Below are positions 1 to 11,678 of a DNA stretch of 64,000 nucleotides, in pieces; the first letter of the stretch is position 1; every line of letters begins with the position of its first letter. The DNA is taken from assembly GCA_005408345.1 (NCBI GenBank), contig SEMN01000162.1, positions 788,481 to 852,480 on the forward strand. The letters run 5' to 3'. The notes beneath the pieces were generated by a model that made no database searches, was not told the origin of the DNA, and saw only the letters and a list, made by a program, of their open reading frames with translations. The position numbers were made by a program, and so were the translations under genes. The DNA comes from Macquaria australasica (lineage: Eukaryota; Chordata; Actinopteri; Centrarchiformes; Percichthyidae).

Positions 1-2494
1 AAATTATGAGATAAAAAGTCAAAATTATGATAAAAAAAGTCAAAATTATGAGATAAAAAAAGTCAAAATTATGATAAAAAAGTCAAAATTATGATAAAAA
101 AGTCAAAATTATGATAAAAAAAGTCAAAATTATGATAAAAAAAGTCAAAATTATGAGATAAAAAGTCAAAATTATGAGATAAAAAGTCAAAATTATGATA
201 AAAAAAGTCAAAATTATGAGATAAAAAAGTCATAATTATGAGATAAAAAAACATAATTATGAGATAAAAAAGTCAAAATTATGAGATAAAAAACACATAA
301 TTATGAGATAAAAAGTCAAATTGAGGATAAAAAACATAATTATAGATAAAAAGTCAAAATTATGATAAAAAAGTCATAATTATGAGATAAAAAGTCATAA
401 TTATGAGATAAAAAAGTCAAAATTATGAGATAAAAAGTCATAATTATGAGATAAAAAAGTCATAATTATGAGATAAAAAAGTCAAAATTATGAGATAAAA
501 AGTCAAAATTATGAGATAAAAAAGTCATAATTATGAGATAAAAAGTCATAATTATGAGATAAAAAAGTCATAATTATGAGATAAAAAGTCATAGTTATGA
601 GATAAAAAGTCGGAATTATGAGATAAAAAGTCAAAATTATGAGATAAAAAGTCTAAATTATGAGATAAAAAAGTCATAGTTATGAGATAAAAAGTCATAA
701 TTATGAGATAAAAAAGTCAAAATTATGAGATAAAAAAGTCATAATTATGAGATAAAAAGTCTAAATTATGAGATAAAAAGTCTAAATTATGAGATAAAAA
801 TGTCTAAATTATGAGATAAAAAAGTCATAGTTATGAGATAAAAAGTCATAATTATGAGATAAAAAGTCTAAATTATGAGATAAAAATGTCATAATTATGA
901 GATAAAAAGTCGAAATTATGAGATAAAAAGTCAAAAATATGAGATAAAAATGTCAAAATTATGAGATAAAAAAGTCATAATTATGAGATAAAAAGTCGAA
1001 ATTATGAGATAAAATAGTCAAAATTATGAGATAAAAAAGTCAAAAATATGAGATAAAAATGTCAAAATTATGAGATAAAAAGTCATAATTATGAGATAAA
1101 AAAGTCGAAATTATGAGATAAAAAGTCATAATTATGAGATAAAAAAGTCATAATTATGAGATAAAAAAGTCGAAATTATGAGATAAAAAAGTCGAAATTA
1201 TGAGATAAAAAGTCATAGTTATGAGATAAAAAAGTCATAATTATGAGATAAAAAAGTCAAAATTATGAGATAAAAAAGTCGAAATTATGAGATAAAAAAG
1301 TCAAAATTATGAGATAAAAAGTCATAATTATGAGATAAAAAAGTCAAAATTATGAGATAAAAAGTCATAATTATGAGATAAAAAGTCGAAATTATGAGAT
1401 AAAAAGTCATAGTTATGAGATAAAAAAGTCGAAATTATGAGATAAAAAAGTCATAATTATGAGATAAAAAAGTCAAAATTATGAGATAAAAAGTCATAAT
1501 TATGAGATAAAAAGTCGAAATTATGAGATAAAATAGTCAAAATTATGAGATAAAAAAGTCAAAAATATGAGATAAAAATGTCATAATTATGAGATAAAAA
1601 GTCGAAATTATGAGATAAAATAGTCATAATTATGAGATAAAAAGTCAAAATTATGAGATAAAAAGTTATAATTATGAGATAAAAAGTCATAGTTATGAGA
1701 TAAAAAGTCGGAATTATGAGATAAAAAGTCATAATTATGAGATAAAAAAGTCATAATTATGAGATAAAAAGTCAATATTATGAGATAAAAAAGTCATAGT
1801 TATGAGATAAAAAGTCATAATTATGAGATAAAAAAGTCAAAATTATGAGATAAAAAAGTCATAATTATGAGATAAAAAGTCTAAATTATGAGATAAAAAG
1901 TCTAAATTATGAGATAAAAATGTCTAAATTATGAGATAAAAAAGTCATAGTTATGAGATAAAAAGTCATAATTATGAGATAAAAAGTCTAAATTATGAGA
2001 TAAAAGTCATAATTATGAGATTAAAAAGTCAAAATTATGAGATGAGTCTAATTATGAGATAAAAGTCTAAATTATGAGATAAAAAGTCATAATTATGAGA
2101 TAAAAAGTCAAAATTATGAGATAAAAGTCATAATTATGAGATAAAAAGTCATAATTATGAGATAAAAAGTCATAATTAAATATGAGATAAAAATGTCAAA
2201 ATTATGAGATAAAAAAGTCATAATTATGAGATAAAAAGTCGAAATTATGAGATAAAATAGTCAAAATTATGAGATAAAAAAGTCAAAAATATGAGATAAA
2301 AATGTCATAATTATGAGATAAAAAGTCGAAATTATGAGATAAAATAGTCAAAATTATGAGATAAAATAGTCAAAATTATGAGATAAAAAAGTCATAATTA
2401 TGAGATAAAAAAGTCATAGTTATGAGATAAAAAGTCATAATTATGAGATAAAAAAGTCAAAATTATGAGATAAAATAGTCATAATTATGAGATA
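1..2494. repeat. AT-rich minisatellite array
   Basis: About 2.5 kb of head-to-tail repeats with a unit of 21-22 bp, consensus close to aaaaagtcataattatgaga plus ta. Variants differ at the base after gtc (a, t or g) and in the length of the A-run (4-7). Around 115 units are present and the array continues past the left edge. The first 250 bases hold a shorter variant lacking the gag step. A short open frame in this stretch on the minus strand is only translated repeat. The array ends abruptly near 2494, where a non-repetitive 360-bp block begins. Confidence 0.97.
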
Positions 2495-2581
2495 GAAAGT
2501 GCGCATGCGCCACCCGTAACCCCATGCAAACGATATGCAATCCTGAATAAGGCAACTATAACAGTTGACTTTTGTAAATGT

Positions 2582-2791
2582 TTAATGTTGGATTAAGTTA
2601 AGTTGCTGTTCAATGAAGGTTGCCACCTCTGTCACATTGGTTTTATTCTTTCTATGCCAGAACTGCTTCTTTCTTAAAATCCTCGCAAGGGTGCGTTTGC
2701 TTAGTACAATCCCATGTGAATCAGCAAGCACGTGAAGTATTTCATTTGTTGTAAAGCCACGTTTAAAGTCCTCAATGTGCTCACAATCCAT
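2582..2791 (-). pseudogene. N-terminal fragment of an integrase-core (DDE) transposon protein
   Basis: An open frame of 69 codons whose translation has a helix-turn-helix-like pattern: a start near the initial Met, then GFTTNEILHVLADSHGIVLS, then KRTLARILRKK. I recognise this as the N-terminus of the widespread fish 'integrase core domain' proteins, domesticated or mobile relatives of DDE integrases. It stops after about 69 residues and none of the catalytic DDE core follows, so it is a remnant. It lies between the forward minisatellite on its left and a short inverted piece of the same minisatellite at about 2857-2897. That placement suggests the minisatellite belongs to the termini of the element. 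Family assignment is from memory of the motif, not from a search. Confidence 0.55.
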
Positions 2792-2856
2792 TTCCGTGAC
2801 AAATTAACCAGGAGAACTCATGCCAAAGAGCTGCTACTCTGATTGTTGTTTGAAAG

Positions 2857-2897
2857 TATCTCATAATTATGACTTTTTATCTCATAATTTAGACTTT
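2857..2897 (-). repeat. Inverted remnant of the left minisatellite
   Basis: On the minus strand this reads as about two units of the same 21-22 bp repeat that fills 1-2494. It is therefore opposite in orientation to the main array, with the 360-bp integrase-fragment block between them. A T-rich tract follows at about 2890-2922. Confidence 0.85.
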
Positions 2898-3378
2898 TTT
2901 TCATCTTTTTTTTTTTTTTTTACTGGCGGAAATGGGCTTCCATAAGACAGAGAGTGGTAATGTCAAAATTATTAAATGGGATTAAAGTCCTAAATTAGGT
3001 TGCAGTTTGCCAAAAATCTTGCGCAGTAATGATAATGGTATGAACCAAGTGTTTTGTTTTAGATATATCAGATAGAGTTAGCCCAGGGTAAAAAATGACT
3101 TCTGCTCTCCAGGTATTATTTAGGATTCACCTGAAATGTCTATTATATCCTACACGATAGCAAGATCAGTACAATAGACTACAATCTATAAAAGCTCCAC
3201 AACTGAGCATCCTGCTCCATTTTTTCAATTTTAACCACACAAATGTTGCCAGATTATGTTGCTGCTAAGATGTCATATTTGGTGGTTTCTGCTTGAAGTT
3301 ACAACTACACTATGCCAAGATGTGGCTTATGGGACAAAAGGTGTGTAGTATAAGTGTGTTCACCACAGTTGTGTTTAT

Positions 3379-3979
3379 CAGTGGTGGAATGTACTGTACT
3401 TAAGCACAAATTCGTGGTACTTTATACTTTTAGTGTTTCCATTTTGTGCTACTTTATACTTCTACTCCACTACATCTCAGAGGCAAATATTGTACTTTTT
3501 ACTCCACTAGATTTATTTGTTACTTTTCCCTTGGATTAGCGCCAAAAAGCTGAAAACAGGGCTGTTTTTCTGAGCTCAAACTTGACTTTAGAGATATGTT
3601 GTTGTCACAGGACGGCGACATTACAAACACATGATGATCTTGTAGACTATGATGCATTGCTGTAGATAAAACTACCCAAAGTGGTTCAAATTAATGCAAC
3701 CTTAAACAACGACAGCAGTAAAATGCAACAAATCCATTAATGCAACAGTAATATTAATCCAAAAACATCATAAATAATAGTAAAACACTGACAAGGACCA
3801 TGTTATTGCAGAATGAGTAGCCTAGTTTTACTTTTAATACTTTAAGTTCATCTTGCTAATAATATTTACATACTTAACGAAGGCTTTGAACGCAGGGCTT
3901 TTACTTGGAGCGGATTATTTTCACAGTGTTGTATTGTTACTTTCCTAAGTAAAGGACCTGAATACTTCTTCCAACACTG
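3379..3979. mobile_element. hAT-type MITE, complete, with 8-bp target duplication
   Basis: The 601-bp element starts CAGTGGTGGAATG and ends CTTCCAACACTG, which are imperfect inverted termini of the form CAGTG(G/T)TGGAA. It is flanked on both sides by gtgtttat (3371-3378 and 3980-3987). An 8-bp target duplication and CAG...CTG termini are the hallmarks of hAT transposons. The interior is non-coding, with runs such as tactttatacttctactcca that are common in fish MITEs. It encodes no transposase. Confidence 0.85.
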
Positions 3980-3987
3980 GTGTTTAT

Positions 3988-5853
3988 AAATAGTCAATCA
4001 AATGTCACTTATGCTGGAAATGTCTGATACACCTAATTAAATACTTCCTGACAGTGTAATCTGATGCATTTGAGTGAACAGTCATCATAGTAAACTTGCA
4101 ACTTATCTGCAGTGTTGGCCCTTATGGTATTCATTTTAAATCAAATGTCCACATGCAAATCACAGGCCAGAGAGTTCACATACTGTTGGACTTGCTATGT
4201 TGGATTTTATTCATGTTGTCTTGATATACTTGATAGAATAGAGGGAACCAACCTTATGCAAAAGTTGAATTTCAGGTACAATGGAGGCCCCTTTACCTTG
4301 GAAAGGAGTGGTGTGTTTGGGGAGGACGACATCTTCAGAGCTTCTTACATTCTCCAGGAGGTTAAAGGTGAACTATTTTTGGTGAAATGTCAATATTCAT
4401 GTTTTTATTATGAATATTTCTAACCCTTCATAGATACATTGCATTATCAAAATATTGGGTAACTTTTGGCCTTTAAACCGCTCTGCGAGGTTCTCTTTGT
4501 GTTTGTGAGTGTGTTCATGGATTTGCATGTGTGTGGACAAATCTGTGTGTGGCATTCTTAATCTCTGGAAGAATTTGGCCCAGAGAATTGTTTTTGTATG
4601 CAAATTACGTACAATCTTTATAAAAACATCCAAACTGTCATCTTTTAAGTTGCATCAAAAAAAATATTAATGTTCTGAACATTAAACCAACTGACTCCCT
4701 GTAATGTGAGAGTGTTTTGGTAATACCACCCAGTTTTGCAGATCAATGCAGAGTTCAGCCGCTTTCAGCTCATTACTTAAATATGACAGTGACAAACAGA
4801 TGAGGTGTTGTAGCCTAACCGGTAGACTGACACTGATCAATCAGGTCTGTTTTAAAGAGTAACTTAACATCAGGATAAAAAGCAGTGTTTTGCTGCCCTC
4901 TCTGGTTGAAAATTTCAAGCACACTGAGCTATTATTCACTGTCTAAAATTAAAATACTACATTTAAACACACATTTAGCTTTGTGATATTTGTCCCTGTG
5001 CCCAGAGGCCCCTGACTGTCTTCAACCAATGCTGATGCCGCCATGATCAAATTACCATGATCCTGGTAATAGGTCCCATTGATTTTGTCAGTAATCCATC
5101 CAGATGGTGCCTGATATCTGTTTAAAAAGTCGTTATTACTTAATTAAAAAGAGCAATGATACATGATGACTTTCACAAAAATCTTTTACATACAAAGACA
5201 ATGTGATAACAATAAAACAAGACATTATATTGATGGACAATATATAGAAGTTGCTTGCATAAATGATAATACAACATCTCCAAGGGCTTAAACAAATGTG
5301 TTCCTTTCTGTTGTCCTTACATAGTTTAAAGAACTTATTCATACAATGTATACCCCATAACTAATTATTTTGTTAACACTGTTAATAAGTCTTACGTCGA
5401 GAAATGAGGATACTGAATCAATTCAAGTCGTACTTACTATTAATGTATTCTCACTTTATAGTTACATTGATACTGTAGCTTTACGGTACCACTAAGAAAG
5501 GAAACAGAGTCTTAGTGTTGACATTTAAAGAACAACTAATGATTTACTTCCTGTAACCTAATTTTTTACTTACTCTACATTTATTTCATTTTCTCTTTTC
5601 TACAATGATGCCTCCAGTTTATATTGCAGTGCTAAAACATGCAATTTAGAGAAACATTTTACTTTGACGTGTACATGGGTCGGGTAGGCTTTGTAGGAAG
5701 TTTTTTCTATCTATGGACATAGCAGAAAAAAATCATTGGTTAGGATTATAAGAAGCCCAAAGCCGGATGAAAGTTCCGAAGTCTGGATTTTTGAGGCATT
5801 TTTATAGTTTAAATCCATATTGTATATTCCTCCTTGGTCCCATTATTGTAAGT
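3988..5853. other. Intergenic stretch without a supported gene; one possible exon
   Basis: Mostly AT-rich single-copy DNA. The only exon-like piece is about 4276-4367 on the plus strand. It is preceded by gaatttcag, followed by aaag/gtgaac, and open in the frame giving YNGGPFTLERSGVFGEDDIF and a few more residues. I do not recognise that peptide and see no partner exons nearby, so it is recorded only as a possibility. The left end of the duplicated fusion-gene segment is reached at 5854. Confidence 0.35.
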
Positions 5854-5895
5854 ATATCACATCTGAGGGCCTGAAAACCTGTTGAGAACTTGTGA

Positions 5896-8800
5896 TCAGG
5901 GCATGTACTTCATTCCTTTCATCCTAGGAATGATATGTATATCTCTGATGTCATCATGCTGAAGCAGCCAACACAAGTAGCGCTCCGTCCCCATGCCCCA
6001 TCCACTGGTGAGGAGTGGTTTCACTTGCCGCATGTTAATGTACCATTTGTAGGACTGCTCTGGCACTGCATGGTGCCTGAGGGCCTCCTGTACCATCTCA
6101 GGGGTGGAATGACGTTCACCAAGACCCACAGTCTCACCCAGCCCCAGGAGAAGGTCAGCAGCTTTGGCTTTGCACCGTTCAGTGCCCTCCACATATGCCT
6201 GGTAGAAGGGAACTCCTAGATGGTCCATTTCAGTCAGCCAAACAGCACCACCATATTTCTCTATCAAGACTCGCTCTCCTTTGCGTGTTAGCTTTCTGCC
6301 AAACTGGGGCTGGCCATCTTGGACCCACTCTAAGCAGTCAGCAGAGGGCATCATGGGAATGGCCTGGTCTAGAGGGACTCTTGGTAGTGGGGTCTTTCCA
6401 TCCAGCTTACTCAGCATGGCTGTGACATGTGTAAGGGTCCCGGCAGTGTTGAGGATCATATCAGAGTGTTTCTTCAACATGGACTTGGTGAGATGAGCCA
6501 GGAATCCCTCTGCTATGGACATGGCCTTGTCCATGTCACCCAACAGCTCACACTCCACATGGTAGAACTGGTTCAAGTGTGTGGCATCAGGATCTTCCCC
6601 TCTAAAGCTGGGAGATATGTAGTACGTCCCTGGCAAATTCTCCTGGAAGCGAAGGAAGTATTCAAGTACAAATTGCATTGAGTCAGCCAGGTAGATGTCC
6701 TGGCCCAGCAGGTTAACAGAAACTGGTTCTGAGTCAGATCCCAGGCCCATTGGTGAGGAGATGGTGTCTGTGGTGAGAGGGGTCAGAGCGTAGGAGAACT
6801 GGCAGGAAGTGTGGAAATATTCCACTGTGCTGTGGAAAAGAGTGTTTTGAATCTGGAACAGGTTGCGGTACCACTGGCTCCTGATGGCAAGTGTGGAGTG
6901 AGATTGAGGGTCTTTCCATGAATGAGGAGGCCTGCACTGGGTAATTTTTGAGTGGATCTTTTTGAGGGCCTCAGGGTCAGCAGCTGGGCCATCCAGTGAT
7001 GACACATATCCAGGGTAGCTTTGGAAGCATTCTGGTTGCAGCTCAGCGGGATTGGTGCCATCTGGGGAAGGTAACAGAGGGATCAACTTGGCATGAGCAT
7101 AGTCAATCTCAAAGCCCTCAAAGATCAGTGCAACGCCTCGAGCTCTCATCCCCTCTTCCAGTAGTCGGGCAACTTTATAAGTGGCTAAGATCAGTGCTTT
7201 GTAGTCAGCTTCCTCAAGTTTGAAGATGTCACTGGACAGTGGTTTGCGTGGCACCACAACAGTTAGTCCAGGAGTGTTTGGGTTTGGTGTCAGGAAGGCA
7301 ACATGCTCACTGTCTTCCCACACTCTCCACTGTTGCTGCTCTCCACGTACAATACGGCTGAACAGGTTATCATGGGAAGCATCTCCAAAAAACTCAAAGC
7401 AAGAGGGTGCATTTGGTGTTGGCAGTTTGTTTCTAATCTTGGCTTGAACCTGGGCCAGTGCCTCATCATCCCAGCGTGGGCCACTTTTTGAGGTGCAGTA
7501 ACCAGGATCATAAGTGTGGAATTCTTCTTCATTGGCAAGATGGGACTGCCACTTTGGCTCTAGGCCATGAAGCGGGAGCAGTCTGATTTGTGCTGCCTGA
7601 TCAGGAGTTGGATTGAAAACCAAGGCACAGCGCTGCACTCCCAATCGCTCACATAGCAAGCTTGACACAGTTCTCGCTCCTTGTAGCGTAGCCACAAAAT
7701 CAGGTGTAGCCAACTGGAAGATGCTGCTTGCCCCGCTGAGAGTTTTTCTAGTGAGAATGATTGACCCAGGGATCCAGGGATTGGGATCAAGGTAGGCAAC
7801 CAGCTCATCTGTTTCCCAGATCACATCAGAGAAGCCCTTTAGGGGCCTGAGGACCTCTACTCGTGAAATGCCACTTATCATTGAGGCCACAAACATCACG
7901 CCAGCATTTGTTTCAATGATGGCGTCGCCTTTAGTGTCCACAGCAATGATTCCTGCACAGATCCCATTCAGATTTTCAGTCATCACTTCTCTACATGCCT
8001 GCCTAAGGCTATAGCCTTTGTGGTGGTAGAGACTGGCTATTTTCTGTGCAACTATGTGCCTCAGAAATACATCTCCATCTCCAGAGCAGGTAATAGCTAC
8101 CTTGTCATCAGCATATATTCCTGCCCCTACTACTGCTGTATCCCCAACTCGCCCTTTCAGCTTTCCTACTAACCCACCGGTGGAGGATGCAGCAGCCAAC
8201 CCACGCCAACAGTCCAAGGCCACAGCTCCAACTGTCTGAGGGTGATTGTTTCTTGAGGTATTTCCACCATTGAGCTTTGCGGTTAACTCTCTGTGACGTA
8301 TATCAGTGTAGAAATACTCAGGCCCAACAGGTTTCTCTTTTTCCTCCAACCCCTGCAGAAACTCCTCAGCCCCATCTCCCACAATGAGTGAATGTGAGCT
8401 TTTCTCCATGACACATCTGGCTGCTTTTATTGGGTTCTTCACACTTTGCACACAAGCGACAGCTCCTGACCTTATTGCATTGCCATCTACAATGGTTGCT
8501 TCCATTTCATTTTTGCCATCTTTGTTGAATACTGAGCCTTTACCTGCATTGAATAGGAAGCAGTCCTCCAGAGCTTCTACTGACCTCTGAACTGCATCCA
8601 GACTCCTGCCATCATGTTGAAGCACTTGGGATCCAAGGGTTAAAGCTGTCTGTAGAGCAAACTCAATTATCCTGGTCACTTCGGTGTTCAGCATCATCTC
8701 CTCTCCAGCACCACCATGGATTACCAGAGTATAGTCTGGGCTCTCTGGGCAGTGATCTCTCTCTCCATTCATTTTCTCTGTTTGACCCTGTTGGAGTAGA

Positions 8801-11072
8801 CACTCCAGGGCTCCCATTTGGCTTGCAATGGCATATCTAACAGCTAGAAGCATCACTAAGTTCAGGTTTTTCTTCAGGCTTTCTTGAAGCTTCTCCAATG
8901 CCAGAGCAAAGCTCCCTTTCCCATTAAGCACAATGCGAACCTTGTCTCTCTTCCCAAGGTAGGCTACAGCAAGCTGATCCTTGGCATAAACATTCCCTAC
9001 TCCACACTCCACACCCTCCATCAGATCTGTACCTGTGAGGTACACAGATGGACATCCAAAGGGGTCCAGGAACTTCTTTAATGGGTTGTCAGATGGCAAT
9101 GATCGACGCAGGGCGGCTATATGGGGACCAACTCCTTGACCACTTTTGGTGTTTCTGATGAGGCTCTTATGCTCCACAAATGCAACATGGAACAAACGTA
9201 GGAGGTCAGGAGTGTATTGGATTGTGTTATTTGGGCCACTGCAAGATGCCAAGGCACTTACCAACTTGCGAGAATGCATGGTGAGTGAGTATGTAGGATC
9301 GCATCGGCCATGTTTGTAGTGGCGCATATGGGTAGGTGTGATAATTATGTGATTGGCAGCGGATTCCCCAAGAGTCTGCCTCAGGGAAAGCTGCAAAGAG
9401 AAGTTGATCCAAGCATCATACAGGCCTCTCTGCCCTCTGAGAGAAGAAAAGACATCAGGATAGAAGGGCACATCAAAAGTGAGAACTGGATGTGTTGCTT
9501 TTAAGTAAGGGGTCGGTTTGGGGGTATTTACGCCCTGCAAGGGGAATGTTAGGGAACTTGGGTAAAGAGAATTAACATTGTTTACTGTGTCAGACCCATT
9601 CACATTTTCTTTGTCAGTATGGATAAAGTTTAAGTCAGCAGTCTCAGACAGATTGTACACATGCTCAGTCACAAGCCCAGCCACCATCCCATCCACAGCA
9701 CTGTGTTCAAACACTATCCCAGCTGTGCTGTCCTTGAACACCACCAGGTTCAGCACCTGTCAAAAAATAGAAAAACAAAGATGGGTTTCTTTTTTAAGTA
9801 TGTTGGAAATCAGTGAGCACTGTGACCTCTGACCACCTCTAACAGCTATTATTCAAACTTTTACTACAACATTTATATATACCTTGTCATAGTATCTCAG
9901 ACATGGACTGTCTCCTCCTCCTCCCAGCCTCACTGCATTGAGGATCTCAGCCAGTTCAGAGGGTGCGTTGGACTCCTCCAGACAGAGAGTCAGAATGGCA
10001 CTCTCCATCAGTCCCAGTGATGCCGCTGCATCCCCTCCTTGCCCCAGGATCTCTTCTCTGGTGGCAGCCCAGACTTTGCGCTCCAGAGCTGAGAGGCTGC
10101 AAATGGCAGAGGGATCATTCTGATTTTCTGCACTGGGTTGATCCATCACCTGAGCCAGCTGGTTATAGATGTCATTGACTGATCGAGCAGATACTGGCCC
10201 ACCAGTGCTGGGACGCCACAGTATGTCAACAGGGAACACTCCTCCAACACAGGTGATGATGGCATGGAGGCTATGTGGGTAGACCTGGAGATAACAAAGC
10301 TACAGGTTAGAAATAGTTGAAAACACTTAAAGAGTAAGTTTACATCAGGCTACAAAGCTGTGTTTTGCTGCCCTCTCTGGTTGACAGTTTCAAGCCTTTG
10401 TTTCACCTCTGATCACACCCAGTGATGTTGTGGGGTCCTGGAATACACCTGTACATCACTGCAGTGAGGTGAGAAGTTAAACCCTTAAACTCTAACCCTT
10501 ACGTGTATGGTGGGATGGTAGATCAAGAAAGAAACTAATTCAAGCTTCACTCCACACATTTAAATTTACTGCCTGAAAACTTAAAACCCCATATTTTCAT
10601 TCTAGTTGTGTCCTGTCAGTAATCTCACCTTAATCTCATCTTGACTCCTGCCAGGGATTCGGCTGGCAGCGAATACCTCACCCTGCTGTGTGCGCTCCAT
10701 TGGCACGTTGCCCTCCAGTAACAAGGGCTCACTGTACAGCTTTGCTGCTGCCCAGAGCAGAGCGGCTGCCCTGCCCAGCTGGGTACATCGCTTTGCCTTA
10801 GACAAGGGCAGAACAACAGGGAGAGCTGTGGATGTGGGCACAGGGTCAGCACAAGACAGCAGAGCTCTCTTGAACTGCTCCGTCACCCAATTCTCCTGGC
10901 CTGCAGCAATGGTTACTAATTTTTGCTGGGCCTCTTGAAGGAGCTCCCTCTGCTGCTCCATCGTACTTTTGAACTCAGGGTAAAGGTCAGGACTTAAAGT
11001 GAGCTGCAGGATACGGCTCACTTCTTGCAAGGTAACATCCAACTGTGGAACAGGGTAGTCGAGAAGGGCCAT
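5896..11072 (-). CDS. Acyltransferase-asparaginase-HIT-HIT-class II synthetase fusion protein, copy A
   Basis: Three coding exons on the minus strand: 11072-10629, 10284-9883 and 9756-5896, all phase 0 with GT-AG introns of 344 and 126 bp, giving 1568 residues. Domain order: choline/carnitine O-acyltransferase, about 1-600, with EHSAVDG (likely catalytic His300), HGRCDPTYS and GQGVGPH; type-2 asparaginase/isoaspartyl peptidase, about 623-919, with IHGGAG, likely Thr790 in TVGAVALD, and STGGL-GRVGD; HIT-like domain 1, about 922-1057, no active His; HIT-like domain 2, about 1067-1197, with DYAHAKLIP; class II aminoacyl-tRNA-synthetase-like core, about 1235-1568, motif 2 FRGED and motif 3 GMGTER, most like AsnRS/AsnA. 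No signal peptide or membrane segment is seen, so a cytosolic location is inferred. The ATG follows an acceptor-like tatcaacag, implying an upstream non-coding exon. The frame is fully open. The combined function is unknown; the domain calls are confident. Confidence 0.9.
9757..9882 (-). other. Intron 2 of fusion gene copy A
   Basis: A 126-bp intron on the minus strand with donor AAG/gtatat and acceptor ttgacag/GTG. The equivalent intron of copy B is 458 bp. The introns have therefore diverged in length while the exon downstream has stayed almost identical. Confidence 0.85.
10285..10628 (-). other. Intron 1 of fusion gene copy A
   Basis: A 344-bp intron with donor AAG/gtgaga and acceptor tatctccag/GTC. 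The last 40 bases before the acceptor match copy B closely. Copy B carries an extra LINE-derived insertion here, so the short form in copy A is likely ancestral. Confidence 0.8.
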
Positions 11073-11099
11073 CCTGTTGATATGGATGAGGCTTGATAA

Positions 11100-11678
11100 A
11101 GAAGAATAAAAAGAGAGAAAGAATCAGTGGTGATGCCAGGCACTTTGTTTGTGGTTTTTTGATGGGTTAGACTGTGCATTGCAGATGCCACAGCATCATA
11201 AGCATGAAGAACACAGAAAAAGAAAACCATGCACATGCACGTAAAGTGTATAGCGTACATGTGCGGAAACTAACAATACTTGAATGATTTTACATGTAAA
11301 TAATCTGAACTATTCTTCCACCTTCATTAGGTCAAATGTATTTATTTGTCCAATGTTTTGGACTATAATCAAATACCTGCAATATAAAGGCATTCCCATC
11401 AGCCTATGCTGTGCTTTGTGTTTAGTACTAATTCGCAAATATTAGCATGCTAACATGCTAAACTAAGTAACTAAGATGATGAACATGGCAAATATTACCT
11501 ACTAAACATCAGCAATGTTAGCATTGGCATTGTGAGCATGTTAGCATGCTGATCTTAGCATTTAGCTCAAAGCATCTCTCTGCCTACATGCAGTACAGCC
11601 TCAAAGAGCCACTAGCATAGCTGTAGTGAAACCTGTAGTTTCATGTTTTACTCACAAACTACACCTCAGGCCTTGTAC
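11100..11678. other. Spacer left part, no gene seen
   Basis: AT-rich sequence between the 5' end of copy A and the first tandem unit. It contains a cluster of gttagcatgctaac-like words at about 11440-11560. The same word set recurs at about 47825-47925 and 53635-53745 and looks like a dispersed fish repeat. I find no counterpart of the TATA-containing segment that lies upstream of copy B. Confidence 0.5.

Noticed and set aside
1..2494. CRISPR-like regular repeats
   Set aside because: The repeats are contiguous, 21-22 bp, AT-rich and without unique spacers; this is a eukaryotic minisatellite.
6734..7061. Many overlapping short frames on the other strand and frames of the fusion gene
   Set aside because: They are shadows of the long conserved frame and are mirrored at the equivalent place in copy B for that reason only.
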